From contig QKWM01000004.1 in the NCBI GenBank assembly GCA_003248315.1, positions 5,639,001 through 5,703,000 on the forward strand: a stretch of DNA of 64,000 nt, in the 5' to 3' direction. The position numbers were made by a program, and so were the translations under genes. The notes beneath the pieces were generated by a model, which was not told the origin of the DNA, did no database searches, and was given only the letters and a program-made list of their open reading frames with translations. Each line of letters opens with the position of its first letter. Positions within the stretch are counted from its first letter, which is position 1. This document shows, piece after piece, positions 1 to 9,834 of the stretch. The DNA comes from Streptomyces sp. SW4. Lineage in GTDB: Bacteria > Actinomycetota > Actinomycetes > Streptomycetales > Streptomycetaceae.

Positions 1-3000
1 GCCGGCACGGCGGCGCCGCGCTGTCGGCGGTTCAGCGGGCACGGCCCGCGCGCTCGGTGGCGGCCAAGGTCGCCGCCGCGGGAGGAGCCGACGAGGAAAC
101 GGCCGTGCTTCTGAGGAAGTTGACGCGGCGGCACCTCGGTGCGGACGGCGCCCGCTGGTGCGCGCTGCACGACGCCCTGACCGGGCACCGCGGCACTCTG
201 CCCGAGCTGCTCGCCGCGTCGCCGGCGCCGCGCGGGTCCGACGACGCGCTGCGCCCGCCCGCGCCCCGCAGTGTCCACCACACGCTCGGCCTGCTCCTCG
301 AGCATGCGGAGCCGGAGCACGCAGCGGCCGCGTTCGCCGCCCTGCCCGAGCCGGTGTCGACGGAGCTGCTGGCCGGCGGGACACTGCCGGCGCCCGGCCT
401 GGTCGGGGCCGTCCTCGACCACGGGGACACCCGCACCCGGGCAGCCCTGGCCCGCCATCCCAGGCTCGACACCCGGATCCTCGCCCGGCTGGCCGCGGTC
501 GGCGACGCCCGGGTCGCCGCGGCCGTCTACCGCAACCCGCGCACCACCCAGTCCCTGCGCCGCACCATCGCCGAACGGATCGACACCGTGCCGCTCGACC
601 GCGCCCTGCGCGCCGAGCTGACGGCACCGCACGGCGAGATCCCCCGCACCTGGCTGGCCCCACTGCTCGGTTCGGGCGACCCGCAGCTCGTGGCGCCGGC
701 CCTCCGGCTGGGCGTGCGGCAGGTCGCCCAGCAGTACGCGCTGCTGAGGGTCTGGGAGCGGAGCGGCCCGGACGCCGTGCGCGCTCTGCTCGACGACCCC
801 GCCGTGGCCGCCTGGCTGGGCCGGGCCACCGTCGACGCGGTCACCGAGGCCCTGGCCGCCCCGGACGGCGACGGGCCCGGCCGGCTGCGTGCGCAGGGCG
901 AGCCGTACGAGGACCCCGCCCGGCTGCCCGCGCTGCTCGCCGGCGCCCGTGGCACCAGCACCCTGCGCGACCTGCTCTCCGAGCCGTACGTCCATGACAT
1001 CGACGCCCTCGCCGCGGCCCATGCCGCGACCCCGTTCATGCCCAAGGCCTGCGAGGAGCTGGCCCGGCACGAGGCGGCGAGCGACGCGCAGCGCCACGCG
1101 TTCCGGCTGAGCGTCCTGAACGAGCCCTGGCGGGCCGGCGGACGCCGTGCGGGGAACACCACACCGCCCGAACGGCGCCTGGCCGAGGAGGAGCTGGACG
1201 ACAGCGCCGGAGCGTGGGCCGAGGGCATGGTGGCGGCGGGCCTCCTCGACCCGGCCGCGCTGATCGGCACCGCGCGCCCCGCCGCCCACGCCCTGGCCGC
1301 ACTCGCCCGCCTCGCCGCACGGGACCTGCTGGGCACCGCGGTGGTCGCCGAGCTGCGGGCGACGACCGAAGCGCATCTGGGGGAGCGGACGCGAGCCTGG
1401 GCCGCGCTCGACGCCCTGCTGCCGGAACACCGAGGGACGCCGGCGGAGCTGATCGCCGACGCGGGGAAGGCCGCGGACGAAGCCGCCGCGGGCGGGTACG
1501 CCGAAGAGGATGCCGTCGAGGCCCGGCCCCGGCCCCGGCCCTGGAGCCGTCGTCGCCGGCCGGGACGCAGACGTCGCCCGGGAGGCGGACGTCGACCCGG
1601 CCCGAGCGACCGGTCCAGGCCGGACCACGGGCCGGGGGCGAGCGACCGGTCGGGGCCGAACCACCGGCCGAGGACGCTGTCCAGCCGCAGCCGTCGGCGC
1701 CACCGCCCCGTCCCTCTGGAGACTGCGGCGGCTCGAGCGCGCGCACGCTCTGGCCGCGCTCGACCTGCTGTACACCCTCGCCCCGGCCGGTGCGCCCCGC
1801 CCGCAGGACCCCGAGGTGCTGCGCGCGCTCGCCGCGTGCAACCGGGCGACCGCGCCCGGCCTCGCCACCCCGCACTGGTTCGCCGCCGCGTGCGCCGCCC
1901 ACGGCATCCCGCCGTCCGAGAGCGGCCTCGTGTACGAGGCACCCGGCCTCGCCCAGGTGCGTGCGCGACTGCCCGAAAGCCACGGGTCCGGTGCGCAGCA
2001 CACCGAACGCGCCTATGTGCAGGGCATCCTGCCCGCCGACGACCTGCTCGCGATGCTGCCCGCCCGGCGCCTGCTCCTGCTGCCCTACGACTGGCGGCGG
2101 CTCGCGTTCGCCGACGCGTGGCGGGCCGCGCTCGCCCGCCGGCTGCGCACCGCACTCGGCACCGACCCCGACGCCTGGCTCCGGCTGGCGGCGACCGTGA
2201 CGGCGTCCGAGGCCGCCTCGGAAGAACTCACCTGGGCGCAGTTGCTGCATCGCGCGCAGTCCGGAGCCGGCCCGGCGGCAAGCCGGGGAACACCCATCGG
2301 CAGGGAGCGCCCGAGGACCCCCGACGAAGCGATCCACCTGCTGAAGCACGGCGACCATCTGTGGGCATGGCCGGAGGGCACCCTGCTCTGCCTCGCCGAC
2401 GCGGAGGTGGTCGACGCGGTACTGCCCCGCCTCGGACCCGACGGGCCGTGGCTGCTCGCCGCGTACCTGCTGCGCCACGACCGTACGCCCCGCGTCGTCC
2501 TCGACCGGCTGCTCGCGGACCGCGACCCCGACGCGCTGCGCGTCCTGGCCGCCCAGTCCCGCTGGATGCAGCACAGTGGCGCGGTGCACCGCCTGGTCGA
2601 CCTCGACGACCCCGACGTCGACGTCGCACTGCTGAAGCACGGGGCACCGGAGCCCGTCGTCCAGCGGATCGTGGCGCGGTCGCGTCCCGGCACCGGACGG
2701 CCGTCCCCGGGCGCCCGGGTGCTGGCCGACTGGAGGGCCGACGGTTCCCCCTGGCCGGCCGGCGGCCCGGTGTGGCTGTGCTCCGCCGAACCCGACCTCG
2801 TGGAGGAACTGCTCCGCAGGCAGGGAGCGCGGCTCGGCCTGGCGCATCAACTGCTGGGCTGTCTGCGGCTGCTGGAGCACGGCGGTGCCGACAGGCTGGC
2901 GAGGCTCGCGGCAGGGGACGTGCTGGGGCGCTCCGCCACCACCGTGTGCGCGAAGGCCCTGGCCTGCGCCGACCCCGCCGCGGTCCTGCGGGCCCGGCTC

Positions 3001-3609
3001 GACCGGGAAACGGCGCCGCAGAAACTCGTACGGAAACTGCGGCGCGCCCGGCACGCCGCGCACGCACGCGACCTCGTCGCGTCGCTGCCACCGGGCGAGC
3101 CCGTCGACTGGGCCGCGCTCGAAGCCGCCCACGCCGAGGAACCGCTGCCGTACTGGGAGGACATCGTCAGTCTGGACGGCGTCCCCGAAGACGTGACGCT
3201 CCGGCATGTGGCGCTGCTGCCCGAGCCGGGCCCCGACGGCCTGCCCGGCGGCGCGCGGCTCAGCCGGGAGCGTGCCCGGCACGGCCTCGGCGGCCATCCG
3301 CACTGCTCGCCGACCACCCAGCTGGACGGGCTGCTCATGGCGGGGATCCTCGACGGTACGGATCTCGTGCCCCGTGCGGCCCCGGCCGCCTGGCTGCTCG
3401 CCTACCTGGGCGCCGCCGCGCGCCGTACGGACGCCCCGCCCCAGGCCGCCGAGGCCCGCACCGCCGTCGCCGGCCTCGTCCGGGCCGGACTCGGCACGGA
3501 CGAGGCGGCATGGGCCCGGGCCGCCGCGCGGCTGGCCGGCCTCGACCCCGAGTGGGACCCGCTCTCGCCGGTGGAGGCGCTCCTCACGGCCGGCGCCGTC
3601 CGCCCGTAG
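1..3609 (+). CDS. Large conserved repeat protein, 5' partial, frameshifted
   Basis: The frame is open from the left edge, so the start may lie outside the window; the first start inside is GTG at 57. Frame 3 is coding to about 1530, a Pro/Glu-rich linker follows in frame 2 to about 1735, and frame 1 carries the rest to the TAG at 3607. Each step is what one lost base gives. The restored product is about 1,200 residues. I recognise no catalytic domain. Both halves carry short helical repeats of the variant leucine-rich or HEAT-like type: around 430-590 a unit such as 'RAALARHPRLDTRILARLA' is followed by a similar one, and around 2520-2680 the pattern returns. This suggests an alpha-solenoid scaffold, which is inference only. 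No signal peptide or membrane segment is seen. Confidence 0.6.
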
Positions 3610-3651
3610 GACGGTCGGGACGTGCGGACGGGCCCCCGCCGGGTGCCGGGC

Positions 3652-4086
3652 TCAGTCGGTGTCGATGCCGCGCGCGGCGAAGACCTCCGCCGCGTCCGGC
3701 ACGGCCAGCACCCCGTCCTCGACGAAGGTGACCTCCCGCAGGCCGGGCAGCAGCGCGAGGTCGTCGAGCGAGCGGACGTCGAACAGATCGTCCTCGCCGT
3801 CCCAGGCGGGGGCGCAGTGCCGGAAGACCTCCGCCCCGGCGTCGAAGCACAGCGTCTCGACGCGGGCGAGCAGCTCGGCCGGGATCTCGAGCGCCTCGAA
3901 GTAGGCCCGGGACTCCGGCAGCACCTCGGCGTGGAGCCCGTTCTCCAGGACGTAGGACGTGGGGTCGCCGATGCCTCGCTCGGCCAGCCGGGCGGACAGG
4001 TCGTAGACCGGCAGGAGCGGTTCGGGGCCGTACATCAGCTCCTCGATGACGAGCAGCTTGAGATTGAAGTCGCGGAACTGGCTCAT
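3652..4086 (-). CDS. DUF6892-like small protein
   Basis: Intact frame of 144 residues starting MSQFRDFNLKLLVIEELM. The frame could be extended upstream to 4149, but the added residues are Pro/Arg-rich and non-conserved in style, so ATG at 4086 is preferred. The 'FNLKLLVIEELM' opening, the acidic composition and the length recall the DUF6892 family; this assignment is from memory of the family and is only moderately sure. No transmembrane segment or catalytic motif is visible. It converges with the large protein on its left (43-base gap) and is followed downstream of its start by the oppositely placed end of the ADP-ribosylglycohydrolase gene. Function is unknown. Confidence 0.7.
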   Translation of the reverse strand: MSQFRDFNLKLLVIEELMYGPEPLLPVYDLSARLAERGIGDPTSYVLENGLHAEVLPESRAYFEALEIPAELLARVETLCFDAGAEVFRHCAPAWDGEDDLFDVRSLDDLALLPGLREVTFVEDGVLAVPDAAEVFAARGIDTD

Positions 4087-4179
4087 GGGCCATGAGTAGC
4101 ACGGAGGTGCGACAACGGGTCCGGCGAGGGGGGGGCGGCGTCCCGGCACGGCGGGCGCGGCCGGCAGGGGCCGGTGCGG

Positions 4180-5122
4180 TCAGCGGATGCCTGCGAGGCG
4201 GTGGGCGAGGTGGAGCAGCTCCGGCAGGCGCAGCACGCGTCCGCCGAAGCCGGGGAGGGGGACGTGGAGCGGCCGGGTCCAGCGGACGGGGACGGCATCC
4301 AGCCCCTAGTACGCCCCCGCCAGGCCTCCGGTCACCGCGGCGACGGTGTCCGTGTCACCGCCGAGGTCGATCGCCGCGCGTACCGCCTCCTCGAAGCCGG
4401 CGGTGGTGCGCAGCGCCCAGACCGCGGAGCCCAGACAGGGCCAGACGGCACCGTTGAACTCCGTCGCCCGGTCGGGATGCCAGTCGGGCGCGAGAACGGC
4501 GGCGTAGCGGTCGCGGTGGCCGGGGTGGACATGGGCCAGGATGTCCGGCAGGGCGGCGAGAGGGTCGGTGTCCTCGAACATGACGCGGACGAGCTCGTGG
4601 AAGATCGCGGTGCCTTCCCAGGCCGCGCGGTCACCGTGGGTCAGGGCGGCGATCCGGCGAGCCGCGTCCATGGTGGCCTCCCGGCCGGCGGCCGCGAAGT
4701 GGACCGCGGAGGTCGACGCCCGCATCAAGGAGCCGTTCCCGGCCGCGCGCAGGCTGACCGGAAGTGCGTCGCGGCGGCGCGGTCCCAGGGCATGCCGTTG
4801 GTCAGCACGTCCTCGGTCTGCAGGCCGATGTCCTTGGGCTCCGCCGCCGCCCACCGCTGGAAGCGGGCGAAGACGTCCGGCAGATCCAGTCCGCCCCGCT
4901 CCAGCAGCGACTCCCCGACCAGGACGGCCATCTGCGTGTCGTCGGTGGCCTCGCCGGGGTCCCAGCCGCCGCCCCCGCACATCTCGCCACCCGCCCGGGC
5001 GCGGGAAACCGTGCGGAGAACGCCCCCTGGGGGCCGAACTCGAAGGGCGCGCCCAGCGCGTCACCCACGGCGGAGCCGACGACCGCCCCGGCGGCCCGCC
5101 GCATCCGGTCGGTCCGTTTCAC
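4180..5122 (-). CDS. ADP-ribosylglycohydrolase family protein, frameshifted and with in-frame TAG
   Basis: Members remove ADP-ribose from protein side chains or small acceptors using two Mg ions. Start GTG at 5122 has AGGGGG six bases upstream. The opening 'GSAVGDALGAPFEFGPQG', the metal motif 'ATDDTQMAVLVGESLL' and the C-terminal 'DLGGDTDTVAAVTGG' are family hallmarks. The gene is spread over three frames by two one-base losses (near 4985 and 4755). After 'GGLAGAY' a TAG at 4304-4306 interrupts the frame, yet the same frame continues with family-like sequence (GLDAVPVRW, then about 35 more residues) to a TGA at 4180. The natural product would be about 315 residues. The stop is either a base error (TAC to TAG) or a real nonsense mutation. 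Confidence 0.85.
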
Positions 5123-5337
5123 CGGTTCCCCCTGTTCTTCGTGTCCGTCCGCGCAGGTTATCCGTGCCGGGGTGGCGGCGCGGCGCGGTGCCGGCGAGGA
5201 ACGGGCCGCTGCCGACCGGCCGGGCGGCCACGGCGAGGAGTGCTGCCGGCCCGGCGAACGACCCGGTGACGTGGCCGCCTCCGGCCGGTACGCTGCGGCC
5301 CTGTTTCCGTTCCGGTGCGGTCGCCGCCGGGCATCTG

Positions 5338-5353
5338 TGCGAATATCTATGCA
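5338..5353. promoter_or_regulatory. Candidate SorC-regulator operator upstream of its own gene
   Basis: The imperfect palindrome TGCGAATATCTATGCA lies 57 bases before the regulator start. Its core GAATATC-T/C-AT matches 11 of 13 positions of the site at the transketolase start (10727-10739). It stands out as AT-rich in a GC-rich region. Shared sequence is seen; binding is inferred. Confidence 0.4.
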
Positions 5354-5409
5354 GGGGTGAGTTCCTGGTCACCCCGGTGAACGGTGGTCTGCGAGGGAGG
5401 GCGGAAGCG

Positions 5410-6367
5410 GTGCCGGTGTCGAGTGCTGACGAAGAAGTGCGGATCATGACGCATGTCGCGCGTCTCTACCACCTTCAGGGCATCCGCCAGCCGGAGATCG
5501 CCGCGCGCCTCGACCTGTCCCAGGCGAAGGTGTCGCGGCTGCTGAAGAAGGCCCAGGACCGGGGATCGTCCGGATCACGGTCACGCCTCCGTCCGGCACC
5601 TTCCCCGGTCTGGAGGACGGGCTGCAGGAGCGCTACGGACTGCGGCTGGCGCTGGTCGTGGAGACCGATCCCGACGCCGAGCGGACGATGCTCGCCGATC
5701 TGGGGGCGGCCGCCGCGTACTACCTGCAGACCACGCTGCGCTCCGGCGACAAGGTGGGCATCTCCTCCTGGAGCGCGAGCCTGCTGGCCATGGTGCAGGC
5801 CATGCAGCCCGTGCCCGGCCTCAAGGACGTGCGGATCATCCAGGCGGTGGGCGGTGTGGGCGACCCGGCCGCCGCCGCGCACGCCTCGCGGCTCTCCGGC
5901 CAGCTGGCCGGGCTGGTCAACGGGGAGGCCGTGTTCCTGCAGGCGCCCGGTCTCGCCGGCACCGCGGACAGCGCCCGCGCCCTGCGCGAGGACCCCTACG
6001 TGGCGGCCACCCTGAGCGAACTCGACGGCCTGGACGTCGCCCTCGTCGGCATCGGCGAGATCACACCGTCGAGCACGCTCGCACGGAGCGGGAACACCTT
6101 CTCCGACGCGGAACGGGCGGCGCTGGAGGACATGGGGCCGTGGGCGACGTGTGTCTGCGGTTCTACGACGCGCAGGGCGCACCGGTGGAGTCCGACCTGG
6201 ACGAGCGCGTCGTGGGCATCACCAGGGACCAACTGGCCGCGGCGGGCCGCCGGGTGGGTGTCGCGGGCGGCGCCCGCAAGCACGCGGCCATCCGCGGAGC
6301 GCTGGCCGGCGGTCTGCTGGACGTCCTCGTGACGGATCAGGTGACCGCCGCGGCCCTGCTGGAGTGA
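5410..6367 (+). CDS. SorC/DeoR-type sugar-binding transcriptional regulator, frameshifted
   Basis: Start GTG at 5410 follows a GGGAGGGCGG ribosome site. Residues about 15-60 form a helix-turn-helix of the SorC type ('RQPEIAARLDLSQAKVSRLL'). The rest is the phosphosugar-binding domain of the family, recognisable by 'GDKVGISSWSASLLAMV', 'DVALVGIGE' and the tail 'LAGGLLDVLVTDQVTAAALL'. The frame passes from 1 to 3 to 2 (near 5565 and 6140), two one-base losses; restored length is about 320 residues. It converges with the SDR gene at 6420. SorC regulators bind a phosphorylated sugar or polyol and control the neighbouring catabolic genes, which fits the adjoining kinase/transketolase cluster. Confidence 0.88.
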
Positions 6368-6419
6368 GACCGCGAGGGGGCCGCACCTCCCGCGGCCCCC
6401 GGTGGCGGAGCGGCCCGCG

Positions 6420-7193
6420 TCACCAGCAGACGTAGCCGCCGTCGACGAGCAGGTCGGTGCCCGTCACGTAGGAGGCGGCGTCGGAGGCAAGGAAGACGGC
6501 CGGGCCGACCATCTCCTCGACGTCGGCGATGCGGCCGAGGGGCGTCTCGCCCGCGAACACCTTGAGGTTCTCGGCGACTTCGGGGCGCTCGTTCATCGGC
6601 GTCAGCGTGTTGCCCGGGCTGATCGAGTTCACGCGGACGCCCCGCCCCGCCCACTCGGTGGCGAGGCTCTTGGTCAGGTGCATCACGCCGGCCTTGGAGG
6701 AGTTGTAGTGGGCCTGGAGCAGCCCGCGGTTGGCGATGGTGCCCGACATGGACGCGATGTTGACGATCGCGCCGCCGCCGTGTTCCAGCATCACCCGGGC
6801 CTCGGCCTGCGCGCTGAGGAAGACGCCCGTGAGGTTGATGTCGACGACCCGGCGGAAGTCCTGCGCGGACATGTCCTCGGCCGCGGTGGCGCCCGCGACA
6901 CCGGCCGAGTTCACGGCCGCGCGGATCGGGCCGATCGCCTCGACCGCCGCGGTGACGGCGGCGCGCAGCGACTCGGGGTCGGTGACGTCCCCGGTGAGCG
7001 TCACGGCCTTGCGCCCGGTGGCGGTGATCTCCTCCGCGGTGGCGCGTGCTGCCTGTCCGTCGCGGTCGAAGCAGGCGACGTCGGCGCCGCAGGCCGCGAA
7101 GCCGAGCGCGATGGCCCGGCCGATGCCGCTGCCGGCTCCGGTGATGAACGCGGGTTTGCCCGCCAGGGAGAAGGACTGCGGGGTGAACGTCAT
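6420..7193 (-). CDS. SDR-family polyol/ketose oxidoreductase
   Basis: Intact 257-residue classical short-chain dehydrogenase. The Rossmann motif 'TGAGSGIGRAIALGF', the 'NSAGV' loop and the catalytic 'YNSSK' are present, and 'LVDGGYVCW' closes the protein as in sugar-alcohol dehydrogenases. The start at ATG 7193 is chosen because upstream residues in the same frame are low-complexity Pro/Thr from tandem repeats. A GAGGG ribosome site lies just upstream on this strand. It is the last gene of the minus-strand set transketolase N, transketolase C, kinase, SDR. NAD or NADP-linked oxidation of a polyol or ketose is inferred from context; the substrate is unknown. Confidence 0.88.
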   Translation of the reverse strand: MTFTPQSFSLAGKPAFITGAGSGIGRAIALGFAACGADVACFDRDGQAARATAEEITATGRKAVTLTGDVTDPESLRAAVTAAVEAIGPIRAAVNSAGVAGATAAEDMSAQDFRRVVDINLTGVFLSAQAEARVMLEHGGGAIVNIASMSGTIANRGLLQAHYNSSKAGVMHLTKSLATEWAGRGVRVNSISPGNTLTPMNERPEVAENLKVFAGETPLGRIADVEEMVGPAVFLASDAASYVTGTDLLVDGGYVCW

Positions 7194-7218
7194 ACTGCGG
7201 CTCCCTCTTCTTGCTCTT

Positions 7219-7250
7219 GCGTGGGTGCGTGGGTGCGTGGGTGCGTGGGT
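7219..7250. repeat. Four perfect copies of GCGTGGGT
   Basis: An 8-base unit, GCGTGGGT, repeats four times without change just upstream of the SDR start, followed to about 7320 by looser repeats of GACTGCGGG. They fill the 153-base gap between the kinase and SDR genes. They could form a G-rich structure in the leader; no function is shown. Confidence 0.8.
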
Positions 7251-7346
7251 CCGGGTCTGCGGAGACTGCGGGGGCTGTGGGGACTGCGGGCTGCGGGGAC
7301 TGCGGGGTGCGGGGTCTGGCAGAGGGCCGGCGGGGCGCACCTCGCG

Positions 7347-8851
7347 TCAGGTCCTGCCTCCGCGCGCGCACGCGACGGCGTCGCGCCACTCGGCCATGCG
7401 CCGGTTGCGCCAGGCGTCGTCCCGGTGCGGCGTGAAGCGCGTGCCGTGCGGGGCGAGGCCGGCCAGGTCGGCGTCGTCCCATACGCCGAGGGCCGTGCCG
7501 GCCAGGTGCGCGGCGCCGAGCGCGGACACCTCGGGCCGGCCCGCGCACAGGACCGGCCGGCCGATGAGGTCGGCCTGAAGGGCCATCAGGTTGCCGTTGC
7601 CGGTGGGTCCGCCGTCGGCCTGGAGCTGGGCGGCCGGGGCGCCGAGCACGGTGTCGAAGCGTGCCAGCGTGTCGGCGACCTGGAAGGCCATCGACTCGAC
7701 CGCGGCCCGGGCGACCTCGGCGGGCCCGGTGTCGAAGCCCATGCCGATCAGCACCGCCCGCGCGGACCGGTCCCAGTACGGTGCGCCGAGCCCGGAGAAC
7801 GCCGGGACCAGATACACGCCGCCGTCCCCGGGCGCGTCGGCCGCCAGCGCGGCGATCCCGGCCGAGTCGGTGCCCAGGAGCCGGGCCGCCCAGCGGATCG
7901 CCGTGCCGGCCGAGGCGATGTTGGCCTCCAGCGCGTGCGCGGCCCGGTCCTCGCCGCGCCGCCGCCAGGCCAGCGTGGCGGCGACCCCGCCGGCGGGCTC
8001 GTGCTCCTGCGGGTTGAGCACCATCAGGGAGGAACCCGTCCCGTACGTGGCCTTGACCACCCGGGCCGGCCGTGGCTCTGCGCGAACAGCGCGGCGTGCG
8101 AGTCGCCGAGCACCGCCCCGATGGGCAGGCCGTCGGCGACACCGGGCACGTCGCGGGTGCGGCCGAGTTCCTCGCCGGCGCCGTCGGAGACGGTGATGCG
8201 CGGCAGCGCGGCACGCGGGACACGGAACAGCTCCAGGAGTTCCTCGTCCCAGTCGGCCCGGTCCAGCCGCATCAGCTGTGTACGCGAGGCGCAGCCGGTC
8301 TCCGTGGCGTCGGTGGCACCGCCGGTGAGGCGGTGCAGCAGCCAGGCGTCCACGGTGCCGACCCGCACCCGCCCCGCCGCGGCCCGCTCCCGCCGCGGGT
8401 CGATGTGATCGAGCAGCCACTCCGCCTTGGTGGCGGAGAACATCGGGTCCACCGGCAGGCCGGTCCGCGCGGTGAGCACACCACCCGCCGGGGAGGCGGC
8501 CAGCTCGGCGCAGCGCCCGGCGGTCCGCCGGTCCTGCCAGCTGACGAGCGGCGACAGGGCCGTTCCCGTGGCCGGGTCCCAGGCGAGGACGGCCTCGCGC
8601 TGCACGCTCAGCCCGAGCCCGGCGATCCGCGCGCCGAGGGCGGCGGCCTGCGCGGCCAGCTCCCCGGCGACGCCGGTGACACTGCGCCACAGCACGGCGG
8701 GGTCCTGTTCGACCCATCCCGGCCGCGGGTACTGCTGGCTCAGCGGCCGGTGCGCGGTGGCGAGCACGCTCCCGTCCTCCGCGACCAGCAGCGCCTTGGT
8801 GCCGCTCGTGCCCTGGTCGAGGGCGAGCAGGGCACCGCGCGCCGCGCTCAT
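7347..8851 (-). CDS. FGGY-family carbohydrate kinase, frameshifted
   Basis: ATP-dependent kinase of the glycerol/xylulose/ribulose kinase family, about 500 residues. N-terminal FGGY domain: 'LALDQGTSGTKALLV' (phosphate loop), 'VSWQDRRT', 'GLPVDPMFSATKAEWLL'. C-terminal domain: 'YGTGSSLM', 'AFSGLGAPYWD', and 'LQADGGPTGNGNLMALQADL' near the adenosine site. One base is lost near 8063, between 'LFAQSHGRPG' and 'VVKATYGTGSS'. The start codon overlaps the stop of the upstream transketolase gene (ATGA), so the genes are translationally coupled. With a dehydrogenase and transketolase beside it, phosphorylation of a ketopentose or ketotetrose made from a polyol is the likely step. Xylulokinase and apulose- or erythrulose-kinase-like roles are alternatives. 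Confidence 0.88.
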
Positions 8852-9834
8852 GCAGCGTCCTCCTGCCGCGTGGCCGCCAGCTCACCCGCCGCCCGGGCGA
8901 TGGACTCGGCGTCGATGCCGAAGTACCGGGCCAGGTAGCCGGCGCTGCCGGTCGGGGTGAACTCGTCGCGCACACCGAGCAGCCGCATCGGCACGGGCCG
9001 GCGCGCGACGAGGAACTCGGCGACGGCGCTGCCGAGCCCGCCCGCGATGTTCGCCTCCTCGACGGTGACGATGCGCCCCGTGGTGGCCGCCGCGTCGAGC
9101 ACGGCCTCCTCGTCGAGCGGCTTGACGGTGGAGAAGTTCAGCACGCGGGCCGCGATCCCGTCCGCCGCCAGCTTGTCCGCCGCCTCCAGCGCCGCGGACA
9201 CGGTGGTGCCGGTGGCGATCAGCGTGACGTCGTCGCCGTCGCGCAGCCGCGCGGCCCTGCCCATGTCGAACGGCACGTGCGGCGCCAGCGCGGGCACCTT
9301 GGTGCGGCCGATGCGCAGGTACACCGGTCCGTCGTACCGGTGGGCCCAGCGCAGCGCCTCCCGGGTCTCGGCCGGGTCGGCCGGGTTGAGGACCACCAGG
9401 TCGGGCAGCGTCCGCATCCAGGCGAAGTCCTCCACACCGTGGTGGGTGGGGCCGAGCTGCCCGTACGCGAAGCCGGGGCTCATCGCGCACAGCTTCACGT
9501 TCGTGCGCGAGTAGGCCACGTCGGCCTTGATCTGCTCGGTGGCGCGGCCGGTCAGGAACGGCGCGGCGGCGCACACGAACGGGATCCGCCCGCCGTTGGC
9601 GAGGCCGGCGCCGGCCCCCACCATCAGCTGCTCGGCGATGCCGACGTTGATCAGACGGTCGGGGAACCGCTCCTGGAACCCCTTGAGGTTGGAGGAGCCG
9701 ACGGAGTCGTTGCACACGGCGACCGTGCGCTCGTCGGCCTCGGCGAGCTCGATCAGCGTCTCGGCGAACGCCTTGCGGCAGTCGTGCATCTCGACGGCCT
9801 CGGCGGCCCCGGTGGCTTCGGTCACGGCGGTCAT
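8848..9834 (-). CDS. Transketolase C-terminal subunit
   Basis: Intact, 328 residues. It matches the pyrimidine-binding and C-terminal domains of transketolase: 'RKAFAETLIELAEADERTVAVCNDSVGSS' spans the start of the Pyr domain (shown here only by its ends RKAFAETL and NDSVGSS), then 'RLINVGIAEQLMVGAGAGLA' carries the conserved Glu that activates thiamine diphosphate, and 'THHGVEDFAWMR' follows. The start overlaps the N-terminal subunit stop (TGATG), so the two subunits are coupled and presumably assemble. Split transketolases of this kind serve dedicated sugar pathways rather than the central pentose phosphate cycle, which is inference from family knowledge. Confidence 0.93.
   Translation of the reverse strand: MTAVTEATGAAEAVEMHDCRKAFAETLIELAEADERTVAVCNDSVGSSNLKGFQERFPDRLINVGIAEQLMVGAGAGLANGGRIPFVCAAAPFLTGRATEQIKADVAYSRTNVKLCAMSPGFAYGQLGPTHHGVEDFAWMRTLPDLVVLNPADPAETREALRWAHRYDGPVYLRIGRTKVPALAPHVPFDMGRAARLRDGDDVTLIATGTTVSAALEAADKLAADGIAARVLNFSTVKPLDEEAVLDAAATTGRIVTVEEANIAGGLGSAVAEFLVARRPVPMRLLGVRDEFTPTGSAGYLARYFGIDAESIARAAGELAATRQEDAA

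Noticed and set aside
1036..3303. Long open frame on the minus strand opposite the large repeat protein
   Set aside because: It mirrors a clearly coding plus strand; at this GC content antisense frames stay open by chance. No family motifs.
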